DNA of 64,000 nt from positions 1,288,745-1,352,744 of the forward strand of contig KB722742.1 of assembly GCA_000349905.1 (NCBI GenBank), in the 5' to 3' direction. This stretch comes from Volvariella volvacea V23. Lineage: Eukaryota; Basidiomycota; Agaricomycetes; Agaricales; Pluteaceae. This document shows positions 10,130 through 21,940 of this stretch, piece after piece. The number at the start of each line of letters is the position of its first letter. Positions within the stretch are counted from its first letter, which is position 1. The notes beneath the pieces were generated by a model. That model had not been told where the DNA came from. It worked only from the letters and a program-made list of their open reading frames with translations, and ran no database searches. Made by a program: the position numbers and the translations under genes.

Positions 10130-10594
10130 ATGACTCAACCTGCTACCCACCACCGATGTAGTCTCATCGGCGATGCTCGGTGGAGATAATTGCGCCTCCT
10201 CTCCGACTCTTCCCTTAGCTTTCCCATTCCGGCTTCCCTATGGTCCACCCCCGCTCGTATCTTGTATACAAAGAACGATAGTTCAGGTTGATCTTGTACT
10301 GTGTACCATCATCATTTATTGCTTGCTCCCTCGTCCGTCCGGCTGATATCTGTTATTTAATCTCATGTCCTCATTCACTCATCCCCCGGTGGTCCTTATC
10401 TCTTAATCTCAGACTACCTACGCTCGCCTTGCTGCAGAGTAGTGGAGATCGCCACATTTGATAATAGTTCCTTAGTCGTACACGTACGCGTCCTTATAGC
10501 TGCAGGTTGATCGTGATGATGCTCTCTTTAGTCTCCTGGGCTATGCATTGATGTGTTCTCTAGTATACATATATGTTACTCGTGTTTCGTTAAA
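10130..10594. other. Convergent 3' regions of H3 and the GH28 gene
   Basis: The two genes converge here and their 3' ends fill the interval. No conserved coding frame or stem-loop of the metazoan histone type was seen. T-rich tracts suit polyadenylation regions. Confidence 0.4.
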
Positions 10595-13316
10595 TTAGTG
10601 ACCAGCTCGGGTACGAATGAATGCTCCGTTCCAACACTTGAACCCAACGTCGTTGGTGACCTTTAGAGGGGATGCACAAGATCAGGTGTGTCCTTTTATT
10701 ATAGGTGGCAAACAACATACGGTGGCTGGGTCGCACATGACCTGGACAGGCGAACCCGTCTCGGTTTTGGCGCGGATGTTCTTGAGCACGATGTTGGTTG
10801 CTGGCAAAATTGACACGTGGAAGTGGATGGGTATGATCAGCCAAGTTGTTCGTCAAACAATCGTCCGGGATACGACGTACCTGTGTTTGGGTACAAGTCG
10901 AGGATCGCGACTTCTTTGCCTGTTGCACCTTCTACTGCATACCTGTAGATAGATGGGAGACGCAAGTGTGAGCGGACCGGGTTTGGGGTGGTATGAGCGG
11001 TGAATACGTCATGGGAGAGTTTTGTAATGGAGGTATGTGGGATATATGGGGATACGCCTCAGAGCAGGACTCGAAGGACGCGGGGATAATGCGGGAGACA
11101 GAAGCCACAAAGCGGTGCAGGGCGATAGAGTAAAGGCTACTCACCAGCAAGGGTCGCTGATGCACGATCCTTCTACGTAGGGCGTGCTGGTGGACGACAG
11201 CAACAGTCACGGTGGTCAGTGCCAGTGGTTTAGGATTGTAAAGAGTTGGGGCGGGGGCGCTTACTCGAGGATGGTGCCGGAGAAGTTCTCGAAGCGGAAG
11301 TCTGCGATGCGGGTGTTGTTGGGGCTTGTGGTGTTTGGGCGAGGGCCGATCTGTGGAATGGGTAGTGGTGATCATGATCAGCGAGAGGATATCGTTGGTG
11401 GTGGTGTCGTGTGGCGTGCTTACCCCTTGATCCCAGTAGCTGAGCAGCAGAGGAGTGGGTGAATGTTAGTGTACTAATTGAATGGATATTGCCTGTGCAT
11501 ACTTTTGAGTGACATAGATCTAAGACGAGGACAAAAGCGTCAATATCGTGAGTTGAACGCGTTTGGAACGGACAAGTGGCAGGGAATGGAACATTGTCGA
11601 ACGCGATATTCTTCCAAGTAATGCTAGAGTACACGAGGCATAAGGTTTCGATCTTGAGGCCGAGGATCGGAGGCACTTACTTCCTTGCTTCTCCGTTACC
11701 CCCAGTCCAGCTCTTGAATCGCGCACCATAGAGCGAATTTTTCTAGTGGTCCCGAATCAGTCAACGCTCAGTCGAGAAGCCAGGGATAGCAAATCCCTAC
11801 CATCACAACGTTCTCGATCCTATGTGGCGCATTAATTAACGGCTGTGGTCACATGAACGAGAAAATCAGGTGGTCTACTTACAATACATTTTGAACGCTT
11901 GCAACCTGTCCATTCTTCCCCAAGGAACCGATGGATAGCCCGTGACCACCATCGCAATAGGTATCCCTGACCGAAGAAAACAGACCCCATGATTTAGTAA
12001 ACCATTTACATTTGCATTGGGAATAGCCCACGAAGGATAGATCACCGACTAACCTGAAGTGTATGCCATTAGCTCCGTTGCCAACGGTCAAACAATCATC
12101 CCCATTCCAGATGAGGTTACGCTCGAAGAGCATATTTTTGCCACTTGCAGAGAACCCTATGGAGGTGGAAAAAGCACCGTTAGATTGATGAAAAGTGACC
12201 GAATTCAGGGTGAGGACGAAAGCGTACCATCACTGTGAAGGTCGAGGAGGGTAAGAAAATGCCCGAGTTAGTATGGTCGCGGGAAGGCCGAGGCAGGCCA
12301 TCAGAAGAGTCTCTTACGTATTGAATGGGAACGACTGTAATAGAGAATTAGTGGCTTCTTAGACGCTAAACCTCAGATGGTTCACCTCGGTGTCGGAGAT
12401 GGCGATAATCGTGTTGTGGTATGCGTGGAGGTTAGCTGAGCCGCTGGTGGAAAAACTCCAGGCTACAGGCTAGAGGAACACGAGCGTCAAAATCCACAGA
12501 GTACAAGGGAACATCTTGGGTCACACCTTCCAAATTTTCATATCCCTAATGACGCCATCTGTGATTCCTCTGAAAGCAAGTCCATGTGGTCTGTTGGTCT
12601 GCTCCATAGCATCCCACCACTGCGTGATTGAAAATGTTCACTTAGTGCCTGTCACCGTCTCTGAAGGGAAAGGGATAGGCACATACAGCTTGACCATGTC
12701 CGTCAATCCAACCCCACTCAGGGTCTCTTTCATTTCCGCGCAAAGTGACGTTTCTTCCACCCGTCCAGGTAAACCTTTTTTTAATCAACACGGTGGTCAA
12801 GGTCCTGGTTTCTGATTTCAGGGAGAAGAGCCATCTCACCAAGCACCAGGAAATGTCTGATTGGAACCCCGTCACGGTCCAGGTATCAGTTACGTTGAAG
12901 CGAAGAGACGAGCGATCGTGGAAATTTCCACTTGACGTACCGAGGACCCCACAATTGCTTGTACGTCAAAATATCAGATTGGCGCATTTTCTTTCGAGAG
13001 ATAAGTGTCTCAGGGTGTGCATACCTTGAACGGTTGGTATATCCGAGGGGTACGTTAGATTGCCCTCAATATGTATTTCAACATTATTCAGCACCGGAAA
13101 GGTGATGGGCGTGAATATATTATATGTGATTCCTTTCTTGAACAGTATCTTGGAGTCGTTGGCGTAATTGGGTAGCGCGGCCAGCAAAGCGGGGGTATCG
13201 TCTTGGCCATCAACATGGGGCACGACGAACGTCTTCCATGCGAGTACGTGATTAGAGAATAAGGTTAGAATAGCCAGCGCGAGGCTGATACGAGAAGCCA
13301 AGTTGGAGAGAGCCAT
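10595..13316 (-). CDS. Secreted GH28 pectinase (polygalacturonase/rhamnogalacturonase family)
   Basis: Minus-strand gene with about 15 exons, starting at ATG 13316 and ending at TAA 10595-10597. The protein of about 430-450 residues begins with a signal peptide (SLALAILTLFSNHVLA). It carries all four GH28 motifs: NTDG, NGDDCLTV, GGHGLSIGS and YGARFKSW (the R.K motif). These form the active site that hydrolyses alpha-galacturonide bonds in pectin outside the cell. Several N-glycosylation sites (NVT, NLT, NTT, NNT, NFS) suit a secreted enzyme. The codon for the catalytic Asp of NTDG lies in a 5-base exon at 12228-12232, flanked by CAG and GTACGC. One splice (between FDNVPFP and IYVTQ, near 11525-11605) needs a non-GT donor or loses four residues. 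Exo- versus endo-activity, or galacturonan versus rhamnogalacturonan, cannot be settled by eye. Confidence 0.9.
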
Positions 13317-13865
13317 TTCAGCGTAGGCTGTGCGCGAGCGTGCGGGGTTAATCCAAGTCCAACGGACGACTTCCAACGACCAAGTTGGGCAGTTAAATGG
13401 AGGTCGTGGTGCCGTCGGCACTGGGGCATCCGTTCCTCCACGATTGGCCCCATGGGTGTGCCAGCAGAGATTACCGAGGAATATCCAGCAGAGACGTGTG
13501 GGCTCGTGGTCTTCTGAGTGGCAGCAAGGAATGACATGCATCCTAGCCGAGGGCTTGAGCGCGGTCCGACGGCACACTTTTGCGTTCGTGCGTGGTGGAC
13601 CGCGGGGGAGGGGTTAATGTGTGGCGCCTTGTTTGGCTGGCGCTCTTGTGATCCGTTCTCATATGAGCCCGGGCCGGTTGCTCGAGCTTACTTCCTCCTT
13701 CACCACCGTGCTATCACACAAGACACTCGGGCCTGGGGCTCAAGAGCCTCGGAGCCTTTTTGTATTATAAAGATTACTAGTATATCGCATGAGTACATCA
13801 AAGACGTGCTTAATCTCTAGCATCCGGATCAAGTCTTAAGTGTGGAGGTGGGGAAAGGGGACCGG
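13317..13865. other. Upstream region of the GH28 gene
   Basis: This 549-base interval lies between the GH28 start and the 3' end of the first arrestin gene, so it carries the GH28 promoter. A TATA-like element (minus strand, about 13760-13770) seems too far upstream to set the start. No coding signal was seen. Confidence 0.4.
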
Positions 13866-15399
13866 TCACCATTCTGGGATCTTCGATGAGCATTTGGATG
13901 GACCTGGGCATCCCGTGCAAATACCCTCTTTCGGGGGTTGTGCCGCCTCGTAAGAGGGCAGCCCTTGCATAAACTCCAACGGGGGTACCGTGCCAACAAA
14001 ACGCCGGGTAGAAAACTCATACCCAGGCGCCTCCGACACGGCCAGTCTACATGGCGTGGGCGCAGGAGACGATGCGATCTCAATTTGTGGAGAAACGCGC
14101 CGGCACGTGCATGCGCTGACGAGGAGGTCTTGTACGTGGGTCGAGTAGTTGGGTGGGATCAAGTCGTTGGTAGCTTCTGCGGACCCTTCTACGTCGCCGA
14201 GCACGATTCGTCTTATGGGAGCCGTGAATCTTTGAGACTCTTCTAGCAGTCTATTGTCAAGCAGATGAAGCGGAAGCGAGCATCTAAGTTCTGAGGTGTG
14301 ACCATCGGGGTTCTCAATGTAAATGCTCCATTGTACGCGATGACTGACAGTAATGGGCTCTATTAGGTGTGTTGGGGTGATGTGAGGGGGAAGGGGAATG
14401 CTGAGGACGGTGGTGGTATCTTCTGTCAGGTCCAAATCATCAATTTCCGCCAATGAGGGCTGCTCGTCTTGAGCGCCATCTGGTTCAAGCATCGAGGGCG
14501 GGAGAGACGTATTGCAGACGGGAGGCTGGGAGCTCGAGTGTGGAGAGGTCGAGTTGGAATTGACAGTAGTCGTCCCACTCCGGCCACGTTCATCTTGACC
14601 CGACTCACCAAGCTGGACCAACCTCCCATTAACAAACTCGTGCTTCGCCATCGAAACCACCATCATATGCTCCCTCGACAGTGCTCCGCGGAACTGCGTA
14701 AACTCGCGTATCGTGCTAACGACCTTGAGCAACCGGACACCCTTGCCCAAGGGCGAGAGTTTGACGAGGGCCGTCAAGTAGTCGCCTGCAGCCCAGGCTT
14801 TGTGGGGGAGCATAAACGAGTACATTATCTTATCCGGCCATGTACCCTCGATGTCCAGTGTCTGCTGATATTCTAATACCTCCTGGCCAAATGTGCGCAC
14901 GATGAAAACTGGTGTGGAGGAGTAAACGTTGTAGTTGAATCCCGATCTGAGGACTTGCGCATTGAGCTCGTACGATATGGACGCGTCGCCGAAGCTTGTG
15001 CTGCTGATAGAGGACGGCAGGGAGGTGGGGAGCTCGAGGTGGAAAGGGAAAGCGTGGTAGCCCGCTCGCAGGGTCCTACTGGACCTTTGTTCGCCCTCGA
15101 GGAATTTCCAGTCGTGATCAAAGATGGGGTACGTTGTAAAACGGCTAAAAGATGCACTACCGTGTGATGGGTGGGTGTGCTTGTAGTACGAGAAAGGAAG
15201 GACCTTACGCGTCGAGATCAGTGGGGATTACGGCTTTTCCCTTGAACGACAGCGAAATTTGTTTGACGGAGGTGTCTTCTGGGAGATACAGCAAGACACG
15301 GCCAGAGAGGTCGTCGGGTTCTACATCCACACCAACGCCCTTGAATCGGATGAAAGGCGCATTAAGAACAATTTGCAGGGTAATCCGATTAGGTGGCAT
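13866..15399 (-). CDS. Alpha-arrestin-like adaptor, copy A
   Basis: Two exons, 15209-15399 and 13866-15156, separated by a 52-base intron, give 493 residues. The N-terminal arrestin fold starts MPPNRITLQIVLNAPFI and contains VKQISLSFKGKAVI. The C-terminal arrestin domain has MLPHKAWAAGDYLTALVKLS and VSHRVQWSIYI. Near the end are the PPxY-type motif PPNY and the related LPSY. In fungi such alpha-arrestins link the Rsp5/Nedd4 ubiquitin ligase, which binds PPxY through WW domains, to plasma-membrane transporters and so trigger endocytosis; that role is inferred from family. A TATA box lies about 100 bases upstream of the ATG. The gene at 16517-18034 is a tandem paralogue with the same exon structure. 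Confidence 0.85.
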
Positions 15400-16516
15400 G
15401 GCGATAATAGCGACGAGTGGTGGAACAGGAAATAGTGGTGGCACGAGGTTGGGGCTGGAGCCGCCAATACGAGCGGCGGCGAGCACCGCGATACGAGGCA
15501 CTATATATGGGCCCAAGTCAGGTGTGATTGATCGGGTTTCCAGAGTACCCTTACCGTATAATCCCCTCCCAATTGCGTTGTGGTCTACAGTCAGCACCAC
15601 GCCATGACAGGCACTGGAGTCTCTTTAAACCACAAAACACGTCTTCAGGCCAACTGCGATCAACTCCGTAACAAGGACCCAGCCTGAATGCACTGCAATA
15701 GGTCGTCAGATATAATTGGACTCTCTTACGACTGCCGCGCCTTGTCCCTTACTTTTCGCGCAGCGTAAGTAACTTGGTGTAATTTAAGCACGTGATTAGT
15801 TGCGATTGGTGGGACGTGGAAAGCCCTTTGTAAGATTGCGGGGATCCCCATTAGGCTCTTCCACCCGCATTCCGTGTTGATACCGAGTTCCCTCGATCGA
15901 GGATGCTTCAATGCCGTCGGGAGGGGATCAGGGCAATAATAAATGACAGGCACTCACTCAACTTTTGCAGTACAAGATTGCAGGGGTGCGGGTGGTGGTG
16001 TTTCTTGTTTTACACAGGTGCAAGTCCCTATTGCCAGTAAGTGCCATGCACCCAAGTTCGACTCGACGCAAGCGGTGTGTAGTTCAATTTTGAATTAGTG
16101 CTCGAGGAAATTCTGGTGCTTCGCTATCGAAAATGCACTCACTGGAACACTTCTTCCTACCGTCACAATAGCCCGGTCTCCCAACCATTCTTGACCCAAC
16201 AATAATAGTGAGTTGAATTCCTTGCAACTGCAATTCTCCTGCGGTGCTGAACCAAAGCGCGCGAGACGTTGATCGCTCCAGCCGAACGTACCTTTTGTTT
16301 GGGGAATTCTCGTTGATTAGAGCTGTCTGGATTGATACGAAAATGCGTGGCAATAAGGTGAGTGGGGGTGATATTGAACCGGAAGAAATACAGGCGGGTA
16401 TTCTGCAGGCACAACTGCTCCGAGCTACTGTTACAGGCTATGCGGTACATACATCAGACGTCTGCGTGTAGTATGGGTTGAGATCTAATTATGGGTAAGG
16501 ATGTCGTACGACCTGA
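15400..16516. other. Spacer between tandem arrestin genes
   Basis: About 1.1 kb holding the promoter of copy A and the 3' region of copy B. Open stretches here are short, lack family resemblance and show no consistent splice pattern. Nothing else was recognised. Confidence 0.4.
15501..15510 (-). promoter_or_regulatory. TATA box of arrestin copy A
   Basis: The sequence CTATATATGG on the plus strand reads CCATATATAG on the minus strand, about 100 bases before the ATG at 15399. Confidence 0.5.
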
Positions 16517-18034
16517 TCAGTCTTTTTTGGGGTATACAGACTCATCGGCATATCCTCCCTCAGAATCCTTTGTCGCCTCGCTGCCTTGTGGGCGTTGGAT
16601 CCCCTCGTAGGAGGGTAGCCCTCTCATTGACTCCAAAGGAGGTACTGTCCCAGCAAAACACCTAGTGGATACCTCATAGCCGGGAGAATCTATGATAGGA
16701 TGCTGGCACGACGCACATATCGTCGGTGAGCTGGGTACATCTCTCGGAGGGATAGGTGCGGTGCCATGATCGAGTGAGGTAGTTTCGCCTTTAGGAGAAT
16801 CGACAGGATGGCTACACGTACACCGACAGGCACCCTGTACAGGCGAAAGCGAGTTGACGAGCGGATCGTGTACGTGTGCCGGATAACTAGGTGGAATCAA
16901 CCCACTCATAGCCTCGAGGAGGCCCTCTGCTCCACCGAGCACAATCTGCCTTATGGGAGCCGTGAATCGTTTGGATTCTTCCAAGAGTCGGTTGTCGAGG
17001 AGATGAAGAGGAAGTGAACAACGCAGCTCGGAGGTGTGGCCGTCTGGGTTTTGGATGAGGACGCCCCATTGGATTCGGTGGCTGACTGTGATGGGGTCTA
17101 GGGTGTGTGTCGGGGTAATGTGAAGGGGCAGGGCAATGCTGAGGGAGGTTGTAATGTCCTCCACCCAATCTCGGTTCCCAGCTAAGGATGAGTGGGAGGG
17201 GGAGGTAGCCCCGCTCCGGTCGTGACTACCTTGATCCGAGGAGCTCAGAGGAACGGCTCTGCCATTAACGATTTCATGCTTCGCCATCGAAACAACCCTC
17301 ATATGCTCTCGCGAGTGTGCTCCATGGAACCGTGTCGACTCGCGTATCGTGGTGACAATCTTGAGTAAGCGAATGTCTTTGCATAAAGGCGATAGTTTTA
17401 TTATGGCCGTCAGGTTGTCGCCTGCAGCCCAGGCTTTGTGGGGGATCATACACGAATACATGACTTTATCCGGCCACGCGCCTTCGATGTCTAGTGTTTG
17501 CTGATACTCTAATGCCTCTTGGCCGAGGGAGCGCAGGATAGTAACTGGAACGGTCGCGTGGATATTGTAGCTAAATGCAGACCGAAGGACTTGCGCGTTG
17601 AGCTCGTACGAGATGGATGCCTCGCCAAGTGTGGTCATATTGATAGAAGAGGGCAGCGAGGCCGGAAGGTCAAGCCGGAAAGGAAAAGAGTGGAGACCAG
17701 CTCTCAGGGTCCTAAGACTACTCCGGTCACCTTTGAGGAATTGCCAATCGTGGCTGAAGAATGTAGAGGTCGTAAACCGGCTAAAAGTTGCACTGCTCCG
17801 GAATTAGTGGATCGGCTACTATATCAAGAAGAATTGACTTTACGCGTCGAGGTCGGCCGGGACCACTGCCTTGCCTTTGAACGACAGCAAGATTTGCTTG
17901 ACAGCGGTGTCTTCTGTGAGATTGAGGGACACATGCCCAGACAAACTGTCGGGCTCTACGTCGATTCCAACTCCCTTGAACTGAATAACAGGCGCGTCAA
18001 CAGCGATCTGTAGACTGATACGATCGCTCTGCAT
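16517..18034 (-). CDS. Alpha-arrestin-like adaptor, copy B
   Basis: Two exons, 17844-18034 and 16517-17792, give 488 residues. Exon 1 is 191 bases, exactly as in copy A, and the intron (51 bases) sits at the same codon. The start MQSDRISLQIAVDAP, the segment VKQILLSFKGKAVVPADLDA, the C-domain motif HKAWAAGDNLTAIIKLSP and the PPxY motif PPSY (plus LPSY near the end) line up with copy A. The likely role is the same: adaptor between a Nedd4/Rsp5-type ubiquitin ligase and membrane cargo. The Ser/Thr-rich linker between domains and the C-terminal tail differ most between the copies, so cargo or regulation may have diverged. Tandem duplication is the simplest origin. Confidence 0.85.
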
Positions 18035-19360
18035 GCTGCCGGTGTGACAGTGTGGGGGGCGGTGCGGGGTAATGAGAGGCCTGGGGAACCTGGGGGTGGG
18101 GTAACCAACCGACAGAATGAAATGCGTAACATAATATAAAGACCTGCAGAGCGAACCTGAGTCAGGTGCGGTCGCCCAGCTCGTCCAAACGAGCCCAAAA
18201 ATCGTTCAGCCGTTGCCTGCCGTATGGTTCAGCATAATCCCTGGATTAATATCCCCCATATAGAGGCGTGGTTGTGTGCCAGCGGGTCAGTGCTTTACAT
18301 TTGAAGGTGGGGGGTGAGGCACTCCAATCGCTGTTGATCAACACTGGCAGGCGTGGCGGGTCAAGATTACGCCGCCTTTTCAAACTCACCTGGAGGATGC
18401 GTAGAGGATTTTAAAAGTCCGACTTGAAGGTTTTGGAGGTTTGACCACTGGCACGTCGAGAGACGGAAACGGGAGAAAGATGACCTCCGTGTACGGCATC
18501 GCGGCATCAGGGTGTTCAATTCCTGTCTGTAACCCCGCGCGCTAAGCAGTTGAGGACGGCTTGCAGATGGGCGATTGACTGGCTAGATTTACGGGAGGCT
18601 ATCCAGTGTACAATAGGTAGGCGGTGGTGAGTGGTCTAGCTCCTCCTTCGCTCACCACTAACATTGCCCGGTCAACGGCAAAGGGCAAAGGGTCTGCATG
18701 CCTCATCATTACCGTCATCAACGTATATAGCTATTCTGCCAAGGACATTCTCGCATTAACAGCCAACGAGGTGTGTAAACATTGTGAGGGTTCCCCACAG
18801 ACGCCACCCCCAAGCCTCTGGGTGCCTCCAGGGTATGCGGTAATCTCCCACGTCGAGTCTTAAGACCGGGAACAGTTCGCATCAAGGCGAATTATAAAGC
18901 CAGAGTGCTTCTTCAGGGGATCTCTTGTACGGTACTTGCACTGTGAGGTACGACAATCGATGAGCCGGCCTTGTTGTTCTCCAGGTTCGTTTTCAGTCTC
19001 TTTGCAAGAAAGTTGCAAACGAATTACAAGCACACGCAAATACAGTTCCCGTCGTCCTATTGGCTGCTTCCCCACGTCCTTTCCCCGCGGCATACGGCTC
19101 TCGGGTTCGCCTTCACCGGGAAACACGGTGTTCATCCACATAAAGTCATATCATATTCAGGCCATATGGCGAGCGACTGTATGTGTCATCATAAGTGCAC
19201 AGGTAATATCCATAAGTATATGATCCATGGGTAGTAAACGGCTATATGGGTATAAAGGAGTGATCATACAAGATGCTATCGATATAATGCAGAGGTATAA
19301 TGGGATGGAGGATGAGCATGGGTAGTGTTAACCGGTAAAGTGCATTGGATTGATCCGTCG
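18035..19360. other. Promoter of arrestin copy B and 3' region of the DUF2235 gene
   Basis: About 1.3 kb. Apart from the TATA-like element at 18131-18140 no supported gene was seen. A 93-codon minus-strand open stretch (18860-19141) has an ATG but no recognisable motif. Confidence 0.4.
18131..18140 (-). promoter_or_regulatory. TATA-like element of arrestin copy B
   Basis: ATAATATAAA on the plus strand reads TTTATATTAT on the minus strand, about 100 bases before the ATG at 18034. The spacing equals that of copy A. Confidence 0.45.
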
Positions 19361-21507
19361 TCAGTCTACCCAGACAGGCTCAATCCCAGGCCGCCATAGC
19401 GCTCGTGGATTATATGACCCGCCCGGCAAGTCCTTCGCGTCCATCCGTATTTTAACAGTCCGGTGAATCTTCACCCCGTCGTTCTGTTTCGGTATGAACC
19501 GTCCGCGGCCCCGATGAATACTACGAAAAACAAAACAAAATCAACACATAATATCAAAGCGAGGATGCAATGAAAAGCGTACGTGATTTTCTTCGCCCAG
19601 GTGTCATCGTCCCTTTGGTACTTTAGTCGCTGGGGAATGACTTCCAAAATCCACCACGTCTTTGATATCTTCATCATGTCGTTGATGGGACTTAGAACAT
19701 CCCGCAGATCCTCCTCTTCCTCATTTGTAAAATCAAAGATCGTATTGACAGTCCCCAGACCCGACGATATCGTCTGAAACTCGGACTTTGACGCTCGAAA
19801 CTCCGTGAGCGGCGGTGGACGCTTTACAACTACAGGCCACAAGGAGCGGTGGTCCATCCCTACCTGCCGGAAGCTCTCGCGATTGAACATGATGCCGGTG
19901 TCGAGGAGGAAACACTGTCGGATCATCCACCGCAGGGGGATGCGAGCTAGGTTGTGCCGGATTTCGTTCTTGACAGCACCTCCACCGACATCTGCACCAG
20001 GTGAGTACAAAAAGGAAGGTATCATTTCTACCCCATGTGTACTCACCACAATGGCACCCGGCGAACCAGACCTCCTCTACGTCCGTGAAATGAAGCACGT
20101 TTCCGGTGTACTGGCGCTCATAGTCCTTCATCGTCCGTTTACGTGCTTTTTGATTTGGACCAGAGGGCGCGCCCATCATCCTTTCCTCCGCGGATGGGCG
20201 ATTCCAAAAGTTGGGAGTGAACCTCACGCGGTGTTCGTCTAGCGCGATGGCGTGTCGGAAGTGTTTGACGTGGGTGTTGGAAGTTGTGAAGGGGAGGCGT
20301 CTGGGTATTACACCGACAGAGCCCACGGTGTCCCTTGGGAATGAGGCTGGTCAGAGCGGTAGATAATACTGCAAGAGCGGGGCGTACCAGACTCCGAGAA
20401 GATAGATGTCAACGTCGATGGAAAAGGCCTTTTTGAAGGCTGTGCTTTGCCTCCAGCCCGTTTCATCTTCACGAGAATACATTTTGTATGCGAATGGCAC
20501 TTGTTGGTAGTTACTCTTGGGGAGTAATCCGACCTGTTTTGAGACTCAGTACCTCTGCTGCTTCAGCAAGTGGCTTTTATCTGACCTTGTGTATCCTGAA
20601 AAAGTTAAGTAACCTTGGGAAGGTGAGGGGGTGAGACTTACATTCCAGCGAGAGCACGGGCGGTATCTGAAAGGTTGAGAATGGCCCAAGTTGGAGAGAA
20701 AGACCGCTTACATGCACCCCGCGAAAACCCTATTTTCGCGATTCAGTAAAGATCTATGAATCCAAACAAGTCGACTCACCAAATATACAGATCCTGTCAC
20801 CAGTTTGATCTACCAGATGTTGAGCAAGAACTCGCTTAGAAACCCCAGGCGCTTACAGTTTTGCATCAAAAACTCGTAACCACCTGGACAATTCGTTGAG
20901 CACAGCCCGGCCGCAAATGGCGAAAAACATACTCATAACGTGGGCGTTGAGGTGCTTTCCGATCATGGCATCCATTGCCTTGTGGAATTTGGCCATCATG
21001 GGCTCCGCGATTTGCGGAATAGTGTATGTTCCAATCCCAGCCTACTGGAGGTCTGGACACACGGACATTGAAGACGCCACAGACCTGTACGTACCTGATA
21101 GTACACGAGTTGCTTGGAAGGATCATCCTTCTTCAGTAATGAAAAGAAGTTGACGACGTTTGAGTTCTGTCCAGCTGCGTGATGAGCCGATGTTCAAGGA
21201 CAAGGGGGCATACTGACGTCGTCATCGAATTGGTCACCTTCATTCATTGTGGTGGCCGCGCGTTAGGCCAAGCCAGGTCTTTCATCGTTTGGCGCTCACC
21301 TGTCCCGTCAAAGCACAGCACCAAGGTTCGGTGTTTGTGTGTGGGTGGCACCGTGTCGCTGTCCTCCTGGGTCGCGTTCCCGTTTGGCGTCGAGGGAGAT
21401 GTGACTTTGGGGAACTCTGGGTATGGATCGGTGTCGGGGCTGGCGTAGTCGCTTTTCACAGTGTCAGAGGTCGAGTTTCTGTCATGTCGCGAGATGGCTT
21501 CAGCCAT
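19361..21507 (-). CDS. DUF2235 alpha/beta hydrolase
   Basis: Minus-strand gene of about 12 exons from ATG 21507 to TGA 19361-19363. The joined protein has the start of the DUF2235 domain (RTLVLCFDGTG, then GDQFDDD and NSNVVNFFSLL), AGIGTYTIPQIAEPMMAKFH, and the nucleophile-elbow motif GFSRGAYTARALAG. Further on are GVWDTVGSVG, EVWFAGCHCDVGGG and a C-terminal tail ending in PGIEPVWVD. GxSxG-type serine hydrolases of this family include bacterial secreted phospholipases of the Tle1 type; the fungal members are predicted lipases or esterases with unknown substrate. No signal peptide is apparent. The small exon encoding IHK (about 10 bases) is typical of the intron density. Its promoter is shared with the divergent Zn2Cys6 gene. 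Confidence 0.85.
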
Positions 21508-21940
21508 GGTGATTGTGGGTGGGAATGACACGAGGCAGAGGGCTGGACAGCTCGAACACCACCCACTGGCTTGTTATGTACTTTTACGGAAGCGAGTAAA
21601 GAAGTGGGGAATGTTTGCAGGACACAGGCATGTATTCATTTCGGGTCCCCACCATCAACGAGAGTGGAGCAACGGTCCCAGCTTTGGGAACCGGCGGAAT
21701 GAATGCCTGCGACTGCCCGTCGGATGGCATTCCTGGCGATGAAGGGTTAGTTCAGATTTGCGCACGGCCAACGTCGCTGATCGCGACCTCGAGGCAGCGT
21801 TGGTGGAGATTTGCCACGTGGATTAGTCGGTACGACAAAATCGGTTGCTGATATCATAATTGAACCTGATCCTGAAAGCTGATTATTCAGCTCCTTGTCC
21901 GACAACCTCTTCCCCGCCACACCCGCGACGAGCGTCCTCC
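21508..21940. promoter_or_regulatory. Divergent promoter: DUF2235 hydrolase and Zn2Cys6 regulator
   Basis: This 433-base spacer separates two start codons that point away from each other. It must carry both promoters and is the natural place for the regulator to bind if it controls the hydrolase. Paired CGG/CCG triplets typical of Zn2Cys6 sites occur (for example CCGGCGG near 21690), but no site can be asserted. Confidence 0.45.

Noticed and set aside
10590..10952. Overlapping open frames on both strands near the GH28 3' end
   Set aside because: They are shadows of spliced GH28 exons; the exon frame gives the expected C-terminal family sequence.
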